From: Haematobacter genomosp. 1 | GTDB taxonomy: Bacteria > Pseudomonadota > Alphaproteobacteria > Rhodobacterales > Rhodobacteraceae | Direction: 5' to 3' | DNA length: 64,000 nt | Assembly: GCF_002196855.1 (NCBI RefSeq) | Contig: NZ_NIPW01000007.1 | Coordinates: 124,001 to 188,000, forward strand | Part shown: in pieces, positions 24,987-33,265 of the stretch | How the letters are laid out: each line of letters begins with the position of its first letter | Position numbering within the stretch: position 1 is the stretch's first letter | The notes under the pieces: generated by a model | Databases searched by the model: none | The model's input: the letters and a program-made list of their open reading frames with translations, nothing else | What the model was told of the DNA's origin: nothing | Position numbers and translations under genes: made by a program

Positions 24987-26192
24987 ATGACTGTGCAGCT
25001 TGCCCAAAGGGTTATCGCACTGAAGCCGTCCGCCAGCATCGCCGCCAAGCAAAAGGTCAGCGAGATGCAGGCGGCAGGGCAGAAGATCATCGACCTGACG
25101 ATCGGAGAGCCGGATCTCGACACACCCGCTCACATCGTTGATGCGGCCATTCGCGCGATGACCTCGGGCGACACGCATTACACGCTGACGCCCGGGACAG
25201 CCGCGCTGCGCAACGCGGTGGCGGCAAAGCTGAAACGCGACAACGGATTGGACTACACCGTCGCGGAAGTCGTGGTCGGCTCCGGCGCCAAGCAGCTCAT
25301 TTTCGAAGCCTTCGCCGCGACGCTCGATGAAGGGGATGAGGTGATCGTGCCCGCCCCCTACTGGGTGAGCTATCCCGATATCGCGGCCATCCACGGGGGC
25401 AGGCCCGTAATCGTGAACTGCACCGAAAGCGATGGTTTCAAGCTCACGGCTGCCGCGCTGGAGGCGGCGATCACACCCCGCACGAAATGGCTGGTCCTGA
25501 ATTCGCCCAACAACCCCACCGGCGCGATTTACAGCCGTGAGGAGCTGGGAGCGCTGGCCGAGGTGCTTCGCCGCCATCCGCGCGTCTGGGTCATGACCGA
25601 CGAGATTTACGAACATCTGATCTATGATGGCAACGAGGCCGTGACCCCGGTCCAGGTCGCCCCCGATCTGAAGAACCGCGCGCTCATCATCAACGGCGTA
25701 TCGAAAGCCTATGCGATGACCGGCTTCCGCGTGGGCTATGCTGCGGGCCCCGCCCCGCTGATTGCCGCCATCGCGAAGCTCATCAGCCAGAGCACCACTT
25801 GCGCCAGTTCCGTAAGTCAGGCCGCGGCGGCGGCGGCCCTTTCCGGGGACCAGTCCTGCGTGCGGGAGATCGCCGACATCTTCCATCAGCGCCGGGACCG
25901 TATGGTGGAACTTCTCGCAGCGGCGCCGGGCCTTTCGGTCCGCAAACCGGGGGGTGCGTTCTACCTCTACCCCTCCGTTGCCGGGCTGATCGGCAAGACG
26001 ACGCCCGCGGGGCAGGTGCTGAACAGCGATGTGGACGTCTCGCTCTATTTGCTGGAGGCGGCGAAGGTAGCGGTTCTGGACGGGAGCGCCTACGGGATGT
26101 CGCCCTATCTCCGTCTCTCCTTCGGTGGCCCGATGGAGGATATCGAGGCCGGCTGCACCGCCATCAGGCGTGCCTGCGAGGCTCTGGTCTGA
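24987..26192 (+). CDS. Class I aminotransferase, AspC-like
   Basis: 401-aa PLP-dependent aminotransferase, fold type I, of the aspartate/aromatic aminotransferase I-alpha/gamma group. Motifs: LTIGEPDLDTPAHI, HYTLTPGTAALR, PAPYWVSYPD, NSPNNPTGAIYS, MTDEIYEHLIYDG, and the PLP-binding Lys240 in SKAYAMTGFRVGY; the substrate-carboxylate Arg is in PYLRLSFGG. It is divergent from the LysR gene and followed after 54 bases by an RraA-family gene with its own strong ribosome-binding site. A likely role is transamination of the amino acid freed by the lactam-opening module; this is inferred from neighbourhood. Confidence 0.88.
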   Translation: MTVQLAQRVIALKPSASIAAKQKVSEMQAAGQKIIDLTIGEPDLDTPAHIVDAAIRAMTSGDTHYTLTPGTAALRNAVAAKLKRDNGLDYTVAEVVVGSGAKQLIFEAFAATLDEGDEVIVPAPYWVSYPDIAAIHGGRPVIVNCTESDGFKLTAAALEAAITPRTKWLVLNSPNNPTGAIYSREELGALAEVLRRHPRVWVMTDEIYEHLIYDGNEAVTPVQVAPDLKNRALIINGVSKAYAMTGFRVGYAAGPAPLIAAIAKLISQSTTCASSVSQAAAAAALSGDQSCVREIADIFHQRRDRMVELLAAAPGLSVRKPGGAFYLYPSVAGLIGKTTPAGQVLNSDVDVSLYLLEAAKVAVLDGSAYGMSPYLRLSFGGPMEDIEAGCTAIRRACEALV

Positions 26193-26246
26193 CTTACCTG
26201 CGGGATGCCTCGCCCATCCCGCCTCCATTCGAAAACAGGAGGTCCC

Positions 26247-26873
26247 ATGACGGCCATGGAAAGAAGCGACGCTCTGACGAGCCTTGTCGCCGAATATCGC
26301 AGCACCACCACGGCGGTCATCAGCGACAACCTGGACCGGCTGCCGGGGGCTGTTGGACTGCGCCCCTACCACCGTGTCAGCGGCACGATGGCGGGCCGCG
26401 CGTTGACCGTCCGGGTTGCCGCGGGAGACAACTACCATATCCACAAGGCGCTTGATCTCGTCCAGCCGGGCGATGTCGTGGTGGTGGATGGCGACGGCTC
26501 CACAGAGCGCGCCCTGATCGGCGGCATCATGTCCGCTATCGCTAAAAGTCGCGGGGCGGCCGGTATGGTGCTGAACGGCGCGATCCGTGACACCGCGGAA
26601 ATCGGGGCTGACGACTTCCCGATTTTCGCCTGCGGCGTCATCCATCGGGGGCCTTACAAGAATGGCCCGGGCGCCATCAACGTGCCCGTTGTCATCGGCG
26701 GCATGATCGTCAATCCCGGCGACATCGTGGTGGGTGACCATGACGGCGTGGTCGCCTTTCCGCCACAGAACGCCGACAAGCTTCTGGAGGCGGTGCGCGC
26801 GCAGGAGCGCAAAGAGGCCGATATCTTCCGCCAGATCGCGGCGGGCACCTATGTGGGTGCCTACGCCAAGTGA
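26247..26873 (+). CDS. RraA-family 4-hydroxy-4-methyl-2-oxoglutarate aldolase-like protein (second copy)
   Basis: 208-aa RraA-like protein. The motifs GGIMSAIAKSRGAAGMVLNGAIRD, with the conserved Arg-Asp pair, and GPYKNGPGAINVPVVIGGMIVNPGDIVVGDHDGVV are those of aldolase-type members acting on 4-hydroxy-4-methyl-2-oxoglutarate or 4-carboxy-4-hydroxy-2-oxoadipate. The ATG at 26247 follows AGGAGG. It lies downstream of the aminotransferase in what looks like one transcript, closed by a strong hairpin ~60 bases later. A transaminase followed by a pyruvate aldolase would convert a 4-hydroxy-4-substituted glutamate to pyruvate and a second oxoacid. Confidence 0.83.
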   Translation: MTAMERSDALTSLVAEYRSTTTAVISDNLDRLPGAVGLRPYHRVSGTMAGRALTVRVAAGDNYHIHKALDLVQPGDVVVVDGDGSTERALIGGIMSAIAKSRGAAGMVLNGAIRDTAEIGADDFPIFACGVIHRGPYKNGPGAINVPVVIGGMIVNPGDIVVGDHDGVVAFPPQNADKLLEAVRAQERKEADIFRQIAAGTYVGAYAK

Positions 26874-27232
26874 TGCGCGAAGATTGATGCCCTGCGGGCT
26901 TGCGTTCCGCAGAGGCCCGATCTGCCCTATGGGGAGGCGCATCCGATGCGCCTCCCACCCGAAGCGCCGGAATTCCCCCGGCCCCAGACGGTCGAACGGG
27001 TTCCGTGAACCGCGCGGCCCGGCAACAAGCCGATCCGCCGCTGTCGGCCCTGCCCGCAACCGGGGCTTCCGATATCGCATCCCGGTCTGCCGGACCGATC
27101 CTGCGGCAGGCTTTCCTGCCCCCCACACCGATGAAAAACGCGTGATCTCCGGGCCGTCGCATGCGCGACGTCAGGTGATCTGCTGCATGGAACACCACGC
27201 CCCCTGATGGCTCTGGTCACGCGGCGTGCAAG
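26874..27232. other. Gap between RraA and the siderophore esterase
   Basis: About 360 bases between convergent genes. Apart from the hairpin at 26932-26956 nothing was recognised; the short open frames on both strands are Arg/Ala/Pro-rich and overlap one another. Confidence 0.5.
26932..26956 (+). terminator. Strong hairpin after the aminotransferase-RraA unit
   Basis: Perfect 12-base stem GGGAGGCGCATC / GATGCGCCTCCC with a one-base centre (effectively a 3-base loop), 58 bases past the RraA stop. No T tract follows, so it may act with Rho or protect the 3' end rather than as a canonical intrinsic terminator. Being symmetrical, it could also serve the convergent esterase gene. Confidence 0.6.
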
Positions 27233-28807
27233 TCACTCTCCGAAAAGGGCGATCAACCCATCGGCCAGCGCGCCCCGCCAGACGAGGTAGTCATGCCCCC
27301 CGGCATAGGCGCGCCAGCCGACATCGTAGCCCTTCAGCCGCAAGATGTCGCGCAGCTCACGCGAGGTCTCGAAGATCCCGGCGGACTCGGGGCGCGCTGT
27401 CTCGAATGTTCCCGCGCTCAGGAAAAAGCGGAGCGGCAGCCTGTCCCGGTCGGCGAACTCGGCGGCCATCCACGGGGTCCCGTCGGTCTGGGCGTGATCC
27501 GGCGCCCACCAGAAGGAGCCGGACATGCTCAGCACGTTCCCGAATACCTCCGGGCGGCGTAGGGCGACGGTCGCCGCCGCCAACCCGCCATAGCTTGCAC
27601 CGGCCAGCACAGTGCGCGCCGGATCGGGCAGAATGCCCATCCGCACCGCCACCTGCGGCAGCAGCTCATCCGCCAGCGCATCGGCAAACCCGTCGTTTCC
27701 GGGAAGCTCCCGCGCGCGCGTCCGACCGTCGATGGAGGGGATCAGCACCGCCAATACGGGGGGCAACCGGCCCTCCCCTGCCAGCCGATCCAGCATGTCC
27801 GGCACCTGCATCTGCTCCAGCGCGGCTTCCCCGTCAAAGATGAATGCAACGACCAGACGCGGATCGCGCGGGTCCATGCCGCGAGGGTGGAAGAGCGTGA
27901 TCTCCCGGCTGTTGCCAAGCCGGTCGCTGTGAAAGGTCATGCGCGCCATCACCGGATCGGCCGCTGTCCCGGTCGGCGTGCCGGGTTGAGGGGGGGCGTT
28001 CTTCAGGGTGACGGTGGAGGACTGGTTGAACCGGTCGATGGCCGTCGCGGGCCAGGGCGTGCGGTTCAGCGGATCCGCCTGCGCGGTGGCCAGCAGCGCA
28101 GCCCGCCGCACGCGGGAACTGCCAGGCACGTCGGGCACATCGGGGGCGAGCTTATAGGACAGGCGCGCACCGTCCGGCACACGGAAGCTCTTGAACCAGA
28201 TGTCGCTGCCGTCCAGCCGCTCCAGCCATTCATGATCGTTGGACGGCCCGCCGAACAGACGCACATTGCGGCTGGCTCCGCGCCACAGGAAGGTCAGGAT
28301 GGCCTCTCCCTCCGCCGCGTCCTCAACCAGCGGGGTGCCGGACGCGCCGACTTCCCGCCAGAAGGCCTCGGTGTCCTCACCACGCGACAGGCTTTCGGCC
28401 ATCGCAGCGATCCGGGGGCTGAGGAAGGCGCGCTCCGGCGGGATCTGCTCCCCCGGCGGCACCACCCGGTCGAGCCGCACTGCCACCGGGGTCGCGGAGG
28501 TGATGCGGAGAAACGCGTCGCCCTCCGTCATCGCCTGAAAATCGACATCTCCCCGGCGATCCTCGGCCAGGCGGCGGAGATGGCTGCCGTCTTCGCGCAG
28601 CAGATCCGCGGTAACGGGTTGCTCCGCCCCGCTGATCCGCCCCGCAATGTAGCTTCCCGGCGGCGCGGCGATACGGAGGCTGACCGGCCCGCCGCCCGCA
28701 TCGACCGACAGGGTCGCGCCCGGGTGAAGCAGCTCCTGCGCCTGCGCCCCGCAAACTGTCATCGTCATCGTCAGCAGGAACGCCAGCGGCAGGGCACGGC
28801 TTACCAT
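27233..28807 (-). CDS. Periplasmic enterochelin-esterase-like hydrolase (Fes/IroE family)
   Basis: 524-aa protein with a cleavable signal peptide (MVSRALPLAFLLTMTMTVCGAQA), so it acts in the periplasm rather than the cytoplasm. An extra ~110-residue N-terminal beta-rich region precedes the enterochelin-esterase N-domain (FLWRGASRNVRLFGG, DIWFKSFRVPDGARLSYKLAPD). An esterase-D alpha/beta-hydrolase domain follows, with nucleophile Ser in GASYGGLAAA and catalytic His in GGHDYLVWRGAL. Such enzymes hydrolyse trilactone or ester siderophores to release iron. Its ATG overlaps the TonB receptor stop, so receptor and esterase are coupled. Ferric enterobactin or salmochelin-like substrates are possible but unproven. 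Confidence 0.86.
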   Translation of the reverse strand: MVSRALPLAFLLTMTMTVCGAQAQELLHPGATLSVDAGGGPVSLRIAAPPGSYIAGRISGAEQPVTADLLREDGSHLRRLAEDRRGDVDFQAMTEGDAFLRITSATPVAVRLDRVVPPGEQIPPERAFLSPRIAAMAESLSRGEDTEAFWREVGASGTPLVEDAAEGEAILTFLWRGASRNVRLFGGPSNDHEWLERLDGSDIWFKSFRVPDGARLSYKLAPDVPDVPGSSRVRRAALLATAQADPLNRTPWPATAIDRFNQSSTVTLKNAPPQPGTPTGTAADPVMARMTFHSDRLGNSREITLFHPRGMDPRDPRLVVAFIFDGEAALEQMQVPDMLDRLAGEGRLPPVLAVLIPSIDGRTRARELPGNDGFADALADELLPQVAVRMGILPDPARTVLAGASYGGLAAATVALRRPEVFGNVLSMSGSFWWAPDHAQTDGTPWMAAEFADRDRLPLRFFLSAGTFETARPESAGIFETSRELRDILRLKGYDVGWRAYAGGHDYLVWRGALADGLIALFGE

Positions 28808-30906
28808 GTGTAGTCGAGGCTCAACGTCGCATGGCGTTCCGCACCGACCCAGCAGGCATAGGCGCTGGCACAGGAGGAGGCGTAGAATTCATCCGTGAGG
28901 TTGGTGATGTTGAGCTGCGCCCGCAGCCCGCGATAACGCGGATCGTAGGCGCCGAAATCATAGCCGATCGCCATGTCCACCAGCGTCACCCCCGGCACGG
29001 TAAAGGCGTTGCCGCGCGCCCAGCTTTCACCGACATAACGCACACCCAGCCCCGCATCCCAGCCGCTGCCGAACGCATACTTCCCCCAGAGCGAGGCCTG
29101 ATGCCGCGGGACACGGTCATTATGGGTGCCGATCTCCTCCCGGATGGTCGATTTGGAGACCTTGGAGTCGTTGTAGGAATAGCCGGCGATGAGGGAGAAG
29201 GCCTCCGTCACCTGCCCCCGTCCCTCCAGTTCGAACCCGCGGGACCGGATCTCCCCCACCTGTTCGTAAAGAGCGGTTGCATCGTCGTATTTCAGGACAT
29301 TCGTCTGGCGAAGATCATAGACTGACGCGGTGACGGTCAACGTATCCGCCCGATTGGCCCATTTCACGCCGAGTTCCACCTGCTCGCCCTCTGTCGGGTC
29401 GAAGGGCGCCTGTCCGGTGCCCGCGACCTGCGTCACCGGCTCGAAGGAGGTGGAATAGCTCGCATAGGGCGAAAAGCCGCTTTCCATTTCGTAAAGAAAG
29501 CCGAGCCGGCCCGTCAGAGCCTTGCTGTCGAACTCCTCGGTGCTGTCCGCCAGCAGGTCGGTGCTCTCGTTTTTGGCCCAGTCGTAGCGCAGGCCCGCCT
29601 GCATGTGGAGCCGGCCCCACGTGGCCTGATCCTGCAGATAGACGCCGGTCTGCCGCACACGGGAAATGCCCTCCGACTGGCCGCGGGGATCGCCGGTGAT
29701 CACCACATTGCCATAGACCGGGTCGCGCCAGTCGATCGGATTCGCACTCGCCCCGTAGCTGGACCGGTCGTTGACGCGGGTGTATTGGAAATCGACACCC
29801 CCCAGCAGGACATGCTCTCCACCCAGAGCGTTCAGGCGGTATTCGAGTTGGTTGTCGATTGCCGCCTGCCGTGTCTCCGAACGGGCCTCGGTGACGGTGC
29901 GGCTGATGGTGCGGTCATCCTGCCCGAGCGATCCCCAGACCAATGTGCGCTGGTCCCAATGGCCGGTGCTGTAACGGGCCTTCTGGCGGAAGGTGAGTTG
30001 ATCGCTGATCTCATGCTCCACCGACCAGCCGAAGCCGACCGCGGTGCGCTCTGACCCCTCGAAATCGGGATCGCCCACCAGAAAATCACCCGGGATATAG
30101 CCGTAACGGGTTGGGCGAAGCGTGCCGCGCGCTTCCCGGAAGTTGCGATATCCCGCATCCGGCTCCCGCTGATAAAGCGCATAGGCGGTGACCGTGGTGC
30201 GGTCGGTCGGTGCCCATTGCAGGGAAGGAGCGAACGTCAGCCGCCGTGTCTCCAACCCTTCTTCCTGCGTATCGGCCTTCTCCGCCAGACCAAGCATCCG
30301 CCAGGACAGCGTATCGCTCACCTTGCGGGAGATGTCCAAACGCGCGCCTGCCTGCTTGCGCGTCCCGAAGGTGAGACCGGCGCGGGTGCCCTCGCTGCCA
30401 TCGGCCTTCTTCAGTTCCATGTCGATCAGGCCGCCCGGATTGGACTGGCCATAAAGCAGGGAGGCGGGCCCTTTCACCACGGCCACGGATTGCAGAAGCC
30501 AAGGGTCTATCTGCTGCCCGGATCCGCTGAGGATCAGCCCTTCCAGATAGCGGGGCACATAGCCGAAGCCGCGCACATAGCTCTCATCCGAGATGTTCGA
30601 GGTGCCCCGGTATTCCGACGCCACGCCGGGCGTATAGCGCAGCGCCTCCGCCACGGAGGACACCGCCTGATCCTCCATCTGCCCCTGCGTCACGACGGAG
30701 ATGGAAGCAGGCGTTTCCGCAAGCGGCGTGCTGGTCTTGGTCCCGGCGGTGGAGGTGCGGGCACTGTAACCCCGCGTACCGTCGCTGGAGATCACCACCT
30801 CATCCATTACGGTAGGAGCATCCTGCGCATGGACGAGCGGCGGCAGCGCTGCAGCGATGGAGAACGCGGTCAGAAGCAAACGCCCGCGCGGCGATATCTT
30901 TCTCAT
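28801..30906 (-). CDS. TonB-dependent siderophore receptor
   Basis: 701-aa outer-membrane receptor of the FhuA/FoxA/FpvA group. The signal peptide is MRKISPRGRLLLTAFSIAAA with cleavage near VHAQ. A TonB-box-like stretch DEVVISSDG is followed by the plug domain (TPASISVVTQGQMEDQAVSSVAEALRYTPGV, YVRGFGYVPRYLEGL, VAVVKGPASLLYGQSNPGGLIDM). The 22-strand barrel ends in an aromatic residue (LDYTW), as required for outer-membrane assembly. The receptor is transcribed with the downstream periplasmic esterase. No Fur-like or iron-rule palindrome was recognised in the 5' gap. The cognate siderophore is unknown; co-occurrence with an esterase suggests an ester-linked catecholate. Confidence 0.92.
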   Translation of the reverse strand: MRKISPRGRLLLTAFSIAAALPPLVHAQDAPTVMDEVVISSDGTRGYSARTSTAGTKTSTPLAETPASISVVTQGQMEDQAVSSVAEALRYTPGVASEYRGTSNISDESYVRGFGYVPRYLEGLILSGSGQQIDPWLLQSVAVVKGPASLLYGQSNPGGLIDMELKKADGSEGTRAGLTFGTRKQAGARLDISRKVSDTLSWRMLGLAEKADTQEEGLETRRLTFAPSLQWAPTDRTTVTAYALYQREPDAGYRNFREARGTLRPTRYGYIPGDFLVGDPDFEGSERTAVGFGWSVEHEISDQLTFRQKARYSTGHWDQRTLVWGSLGQDDRTISRTVTEARSETRQAAIDNQLEYRLNALGGEHVLLGGVDFQYTRVNDRSSYGASANPIDWRDPVYGNVVITGDPRGQSEGISRVRQTGVYLQDQATWGRLHMQAGLRYDWAKNESTDLLADSTEEFDSKALTGRLGFLYEMESGFSPYASYSTSFEPVTQVAGTGQAPFDPTEGEQVELGVKWANRADTLTVTASVYDLRQTNVLKYDDATALYEQVGEIRSRGFELEGRGQVTEAFSLIAGYSYNDSKVSKSTIREEIGTHNDRVPRHQASLWGKYAFGSGWDAGLGVRYVGESWARGNAFTVPGVTLVDMAIGYDFGAYDPRYRGLRAQLNITNLTDEFYASSCASAYACWVGAERHATLSLDYTW

Positions 30907-31292
30907 AACACTGTCCCTTGGTTTGGCGGACAGGCTACGCTCGACGTGGCACCGCGGATGTGGCCGCTACGAATAGGAGCGACCGGCAGCGTTGTCCATC
31001 GCCACTTTGTCTCCCCCCGCCGGAAGCTCCTCCCTGTTGCGGCGCGGTATCACGGGGTGTCGCGATCCCGAGAGGAATGTCCCAATAAGGTGCAGCGGGC
31101 ACGACGGAGAAAGACAAACCTGTCCACTCCTGGACCGACATGCCCGCTCCGCCCGCGAAGCAGTGCGTTCGCTCTGCCACAGAATGCTGCCGAAAATCGG
31201 ATCGTTCCGGGCAAGGTCTTTCTGGCGACGCATGGCAAAGACGCCATGCCACCCGGATCATTTCAACGCGCTGCCCAATGGCCATCTCGTCG
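30907..31292. other. Gap upstream of the siderophore receptor
   Basis: About 390 bases between the receptor start and the 3' end of a glpD remnant, both on the minus strand. It should contain the receptor promoter, but no clear -35/-10 pair or iron box could be assigned. No gene was supported on either strand. Confidence 0.45.
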
Positions 31293-31988
31293 CTATTCAG
31301 GGGCTTTGCGCGCCTCCCGTTCGGCGCCGCTCATGTGCAGGCCGAGCTTCGTGCGCCGCCACAGAATATCTTCGGCGGTGCTGGCGTATTCCTGCTCCGT
31401 CAGCCAGCCGACCTCCGCCTCCGTGAGCGTGCCGCCGAAATCGCGGCCCAGATCGGCGATGGAACGGGCCTCCCCCAGCAGGGCGAAGGCCTCCGTGCCA
31501 TAGGTCCGCACCAGCCGCGCCGCATGGGACCGGCTCAGGAACGGATAGGCCGTGCCGAGCCTGTCGATCAGCGCCGCCACGCCATCGACCGGGAAATCGC
31601 CCCCCGGCAGCGGCACCCGCGCCGTCCAGTCGGGTTTCAGGCCGGGAAGATGCGGGGCAAGCTTGCGCATCGCATCCTGCGCCAGACGCCGGTAGGTGGT
31701 GATCTTGCCGCCAAAGACGTTGAGCAGCGGCGCGCCGTTCCCGTCCAGGCTCAGCACGAAATCCCGTGTCGCCGCCGTGGCCGACTTCGCCCCGTCATTG
31801 TAGAGCGGCCGCACCCCGGAATAGCTCCAGACCACATCGCGGGCGGCAATGGGGCGGGCGAAATAGCGGCTCGCGAAGGCGCAGAGGTAATCCCGCTCCT
31901 CATCCGTGCATCGCGCCTCCTCCGGCGGGCCCTTATGATCCTGATCCGTGGTCCCGATCAGGGTGAAGTCCTGCTCGAAAGGGATGGC
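31293..31988 (-). pseudogene. glpD: N-terminally truncated aerobic glycerol-3-phosphate dehydrogenase
   Basis: The frame encodes the C-terminal ~231 residues of GlpD: AIPFEQDFTLIGTTDQDHKGPPEEA, then ARDVVWSYSGVRPLYND, LNVFGGKITTYRRLAQDAMRKL, and the C-terminal helical domain ending TAEDILWRRTKLGLH. Full-length GlpD is ~500 aa. The upstream FAD-binding half is absent, and similarity ends abruptly at about 31988. The frame stays open ~110 bases further, but with unrelated sequence and no good start codon. The encoded fragment lacks the dinucleotide-binding GxGxxG region and cannot be functional. This marks a deletion or rearrangement breakpoint between the iron and kdp regions. Confidence 0.85.
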
Positions 31989-32572
31989 GGATCGTAGGCA
32001 TCTCCGAAAACGACCGGGCCTTCCCTCGCTGCAGTCGATGGCTCGAGCCTGCGCTGCCTGGTGGATGAGCTTTGCCTGAAAACAAAGACAAACGGAGTAT
32101 CATACGCGATCAGAAGCCGGTGTTCCTCCGAGGCGCATCTCCGGGACGCATTCAGGCGCAGGCAGCACATTCCGCCGATTTGCGAGCAAAACGAAGAATG
32201 GCAATCGCGGCGTATCAGACCCTGAGGCTCGCATCCGATCTACCGAAGATCACTGCCAGCCGCGCCGAAACCCGTCATAAACTGTAAGCGGTGGGGAGGG
32301 GAGCGGCGACCCCAGGGAGGAGGAGGGGGTCGCCGCCATTTTCCGAGGCTCGGGGAGGAGGAGTGAGCCTTGGGAAACCCGTGGGCGCATCGTGGCGCCT
32401 GTGAGTTACTTTTCGCACTGCAGCATGGGATGTGCAACAAGATTCACGCATCTCTTTAATCAATGCTGCATTGCAAAACACGCATGGCTTTGAAAATCAG
32501 CGGCTTGCTACCTGCTACAGGGAACAGGCCCTCACGCTGCACAGCAGCAATACATGCGGCAATGCAGCGGAT
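31989..32572. other. Gap between glpD remnant and kdpE, with structured RNA candidate
   Basis: About 580 bases with no supported protein gene. The left part (31,989-32,280) is featureless. The middle (32,303-32,399) holds tandem hairpins described separately. The right part (32,400-32,570) is AT-richer and may contain the promoter for that element if it is read on the minus strand. Confidence 0.45.
32303..32399 (-). ncRNA. Candidate small RNA with CUCCUCC hairpin loops
   Basis: Read on the minus strand: a small hairpin GGCGC-N6-GCGCC (32399-32384), then AGGCTC-loop-GAGCCT (32370-32346) with loop ACTCCTCCTCCCC, then an 11-base perfect stem GCGGCGACCCC/GGGGTCGCCGC (32336-32303) with loop CTCCTCCTCCCT. 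Two consecutive hairpins exposing a CUCCUCC anti-Shine-Dalgarno loop match the architecture of the alphaproteobacterial CcsR/cuckoo-type sRNAs. Weak points: there is no T tract after the last stem on this strand; on the plus strand CATTTT follows the stem and one wobble pair forms better. Strand and boundaries are therefore uncertain. Confidence 0.42.
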
Positions 32573-33265
32573 TCAATGATCAGACAACCGGTAGCCCACG
32601 CCCGGTTCTGTGAAAATCCAGCGCGGGTCGGCGGCGTCATCGCCCAGCTTCGCGCGGAGGTTGCGGATATAGACCCGAAGATACTGGCTGTCCTCCGCAT
32701 GCCCCGGCCCCCAGATCGCGCGGAGCGCCATCTCCTGCGTCACGAGCCTGCCGGCGTGGCTGGCCAGCAGCCACAGCAGATCGAACTCGCGCCGGGTGAG
32801 CCGGATGTCCACCTCCGCCAGCGACGCGCGATGCTCCGCCGCGTTGATCGTCAGCGGGCCGAGCGTCAGGATCGCGGGCGCGGCATCTCCCGCCCGGTCG
32901 CGCAGAAGGCCGCGAAGCCGCGCGAGCAGTTCGCCGGTGGAAAACGGTTTCGTAACGTAATCCTGCGCGCCCGCGTCCAGCGCGGCGATCTTGCCCGCCT
33001 CGTCGCTGCGCACGGAAAGGACCAGCACCGGCAATGCCGACCATTCCCGCACCGCGCGGAGCACGCTCACCCCATCCGCATCGGGCAGGCCGAGATCGAG
33101 GATCATCGCGGCGGGCGATTCCAGGGCCGCCTTGGCGATCCCTTCGCGCGCCGTCCCGGCCTCCGAGACGACATGGCCCTCCGCCTCCAGCGCCACACGG
33201 AGAAAGCGACGGATCGGGGCCTCATCCTCCACGATCAGGATACGGGCGGGCCGGTTTTCCATCAT
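32573..33265 (-). CDS. kdpE: KdpE response regulator
   Basis: 230-aa OmpR-family response regulator. The receiver domain has the acidic pair in LIVEDE, phospho-acceptor Asp57 (LDLGLPDADG) and Lys106 (YVTKPF). The C-terminal winged-helix domain reads LTRREFDLLWLLASHAGRLVTQEMALRAIWG and YLRVYIRNLRAKLGDD, as in E. coli KdpE. It activates kdp transcription under potassium limitation. The ATG at 33265 overlaps the kdpD stop (ATGA) and follows GGAGG. It is the distal gene of the kdp operon. Confidence 0.95.
   Translation of the reverse strand: MMENRPARILIVEDEAPIRRFLRVALEAEGHVVSEAGTAREGIAKAALESPAAMILDLGLPDADGVSVLRAVREWSALPVLVLSVRSDEAGKIAALDAGAQDYVTKPFSTGELLARLRGLLRDRAGDAAPAILTLGPLTINAAEHRASLAEVDIRLTRREFDLLWLLASHAGRLVTQEMALRAIWGPGHAEDSQYLRVYIRNLRAKLGDDAADPRWIFTEPGVGYRLSDH

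Noticed and set aside
24954-27128. 724-codon minus-strand open frame opposite the aminotransferase and RraA genes
   Set aside because: Antisense shadow; both plus-strand genes have clear catalytic motifs and ribosome-binding sites.
30907-31000. Fur or iron-rule box before the siderophore receptor
   Set aside because: No 19-base Fur dyad or TGA-N9-TCA palindrome could be placed convincingly.
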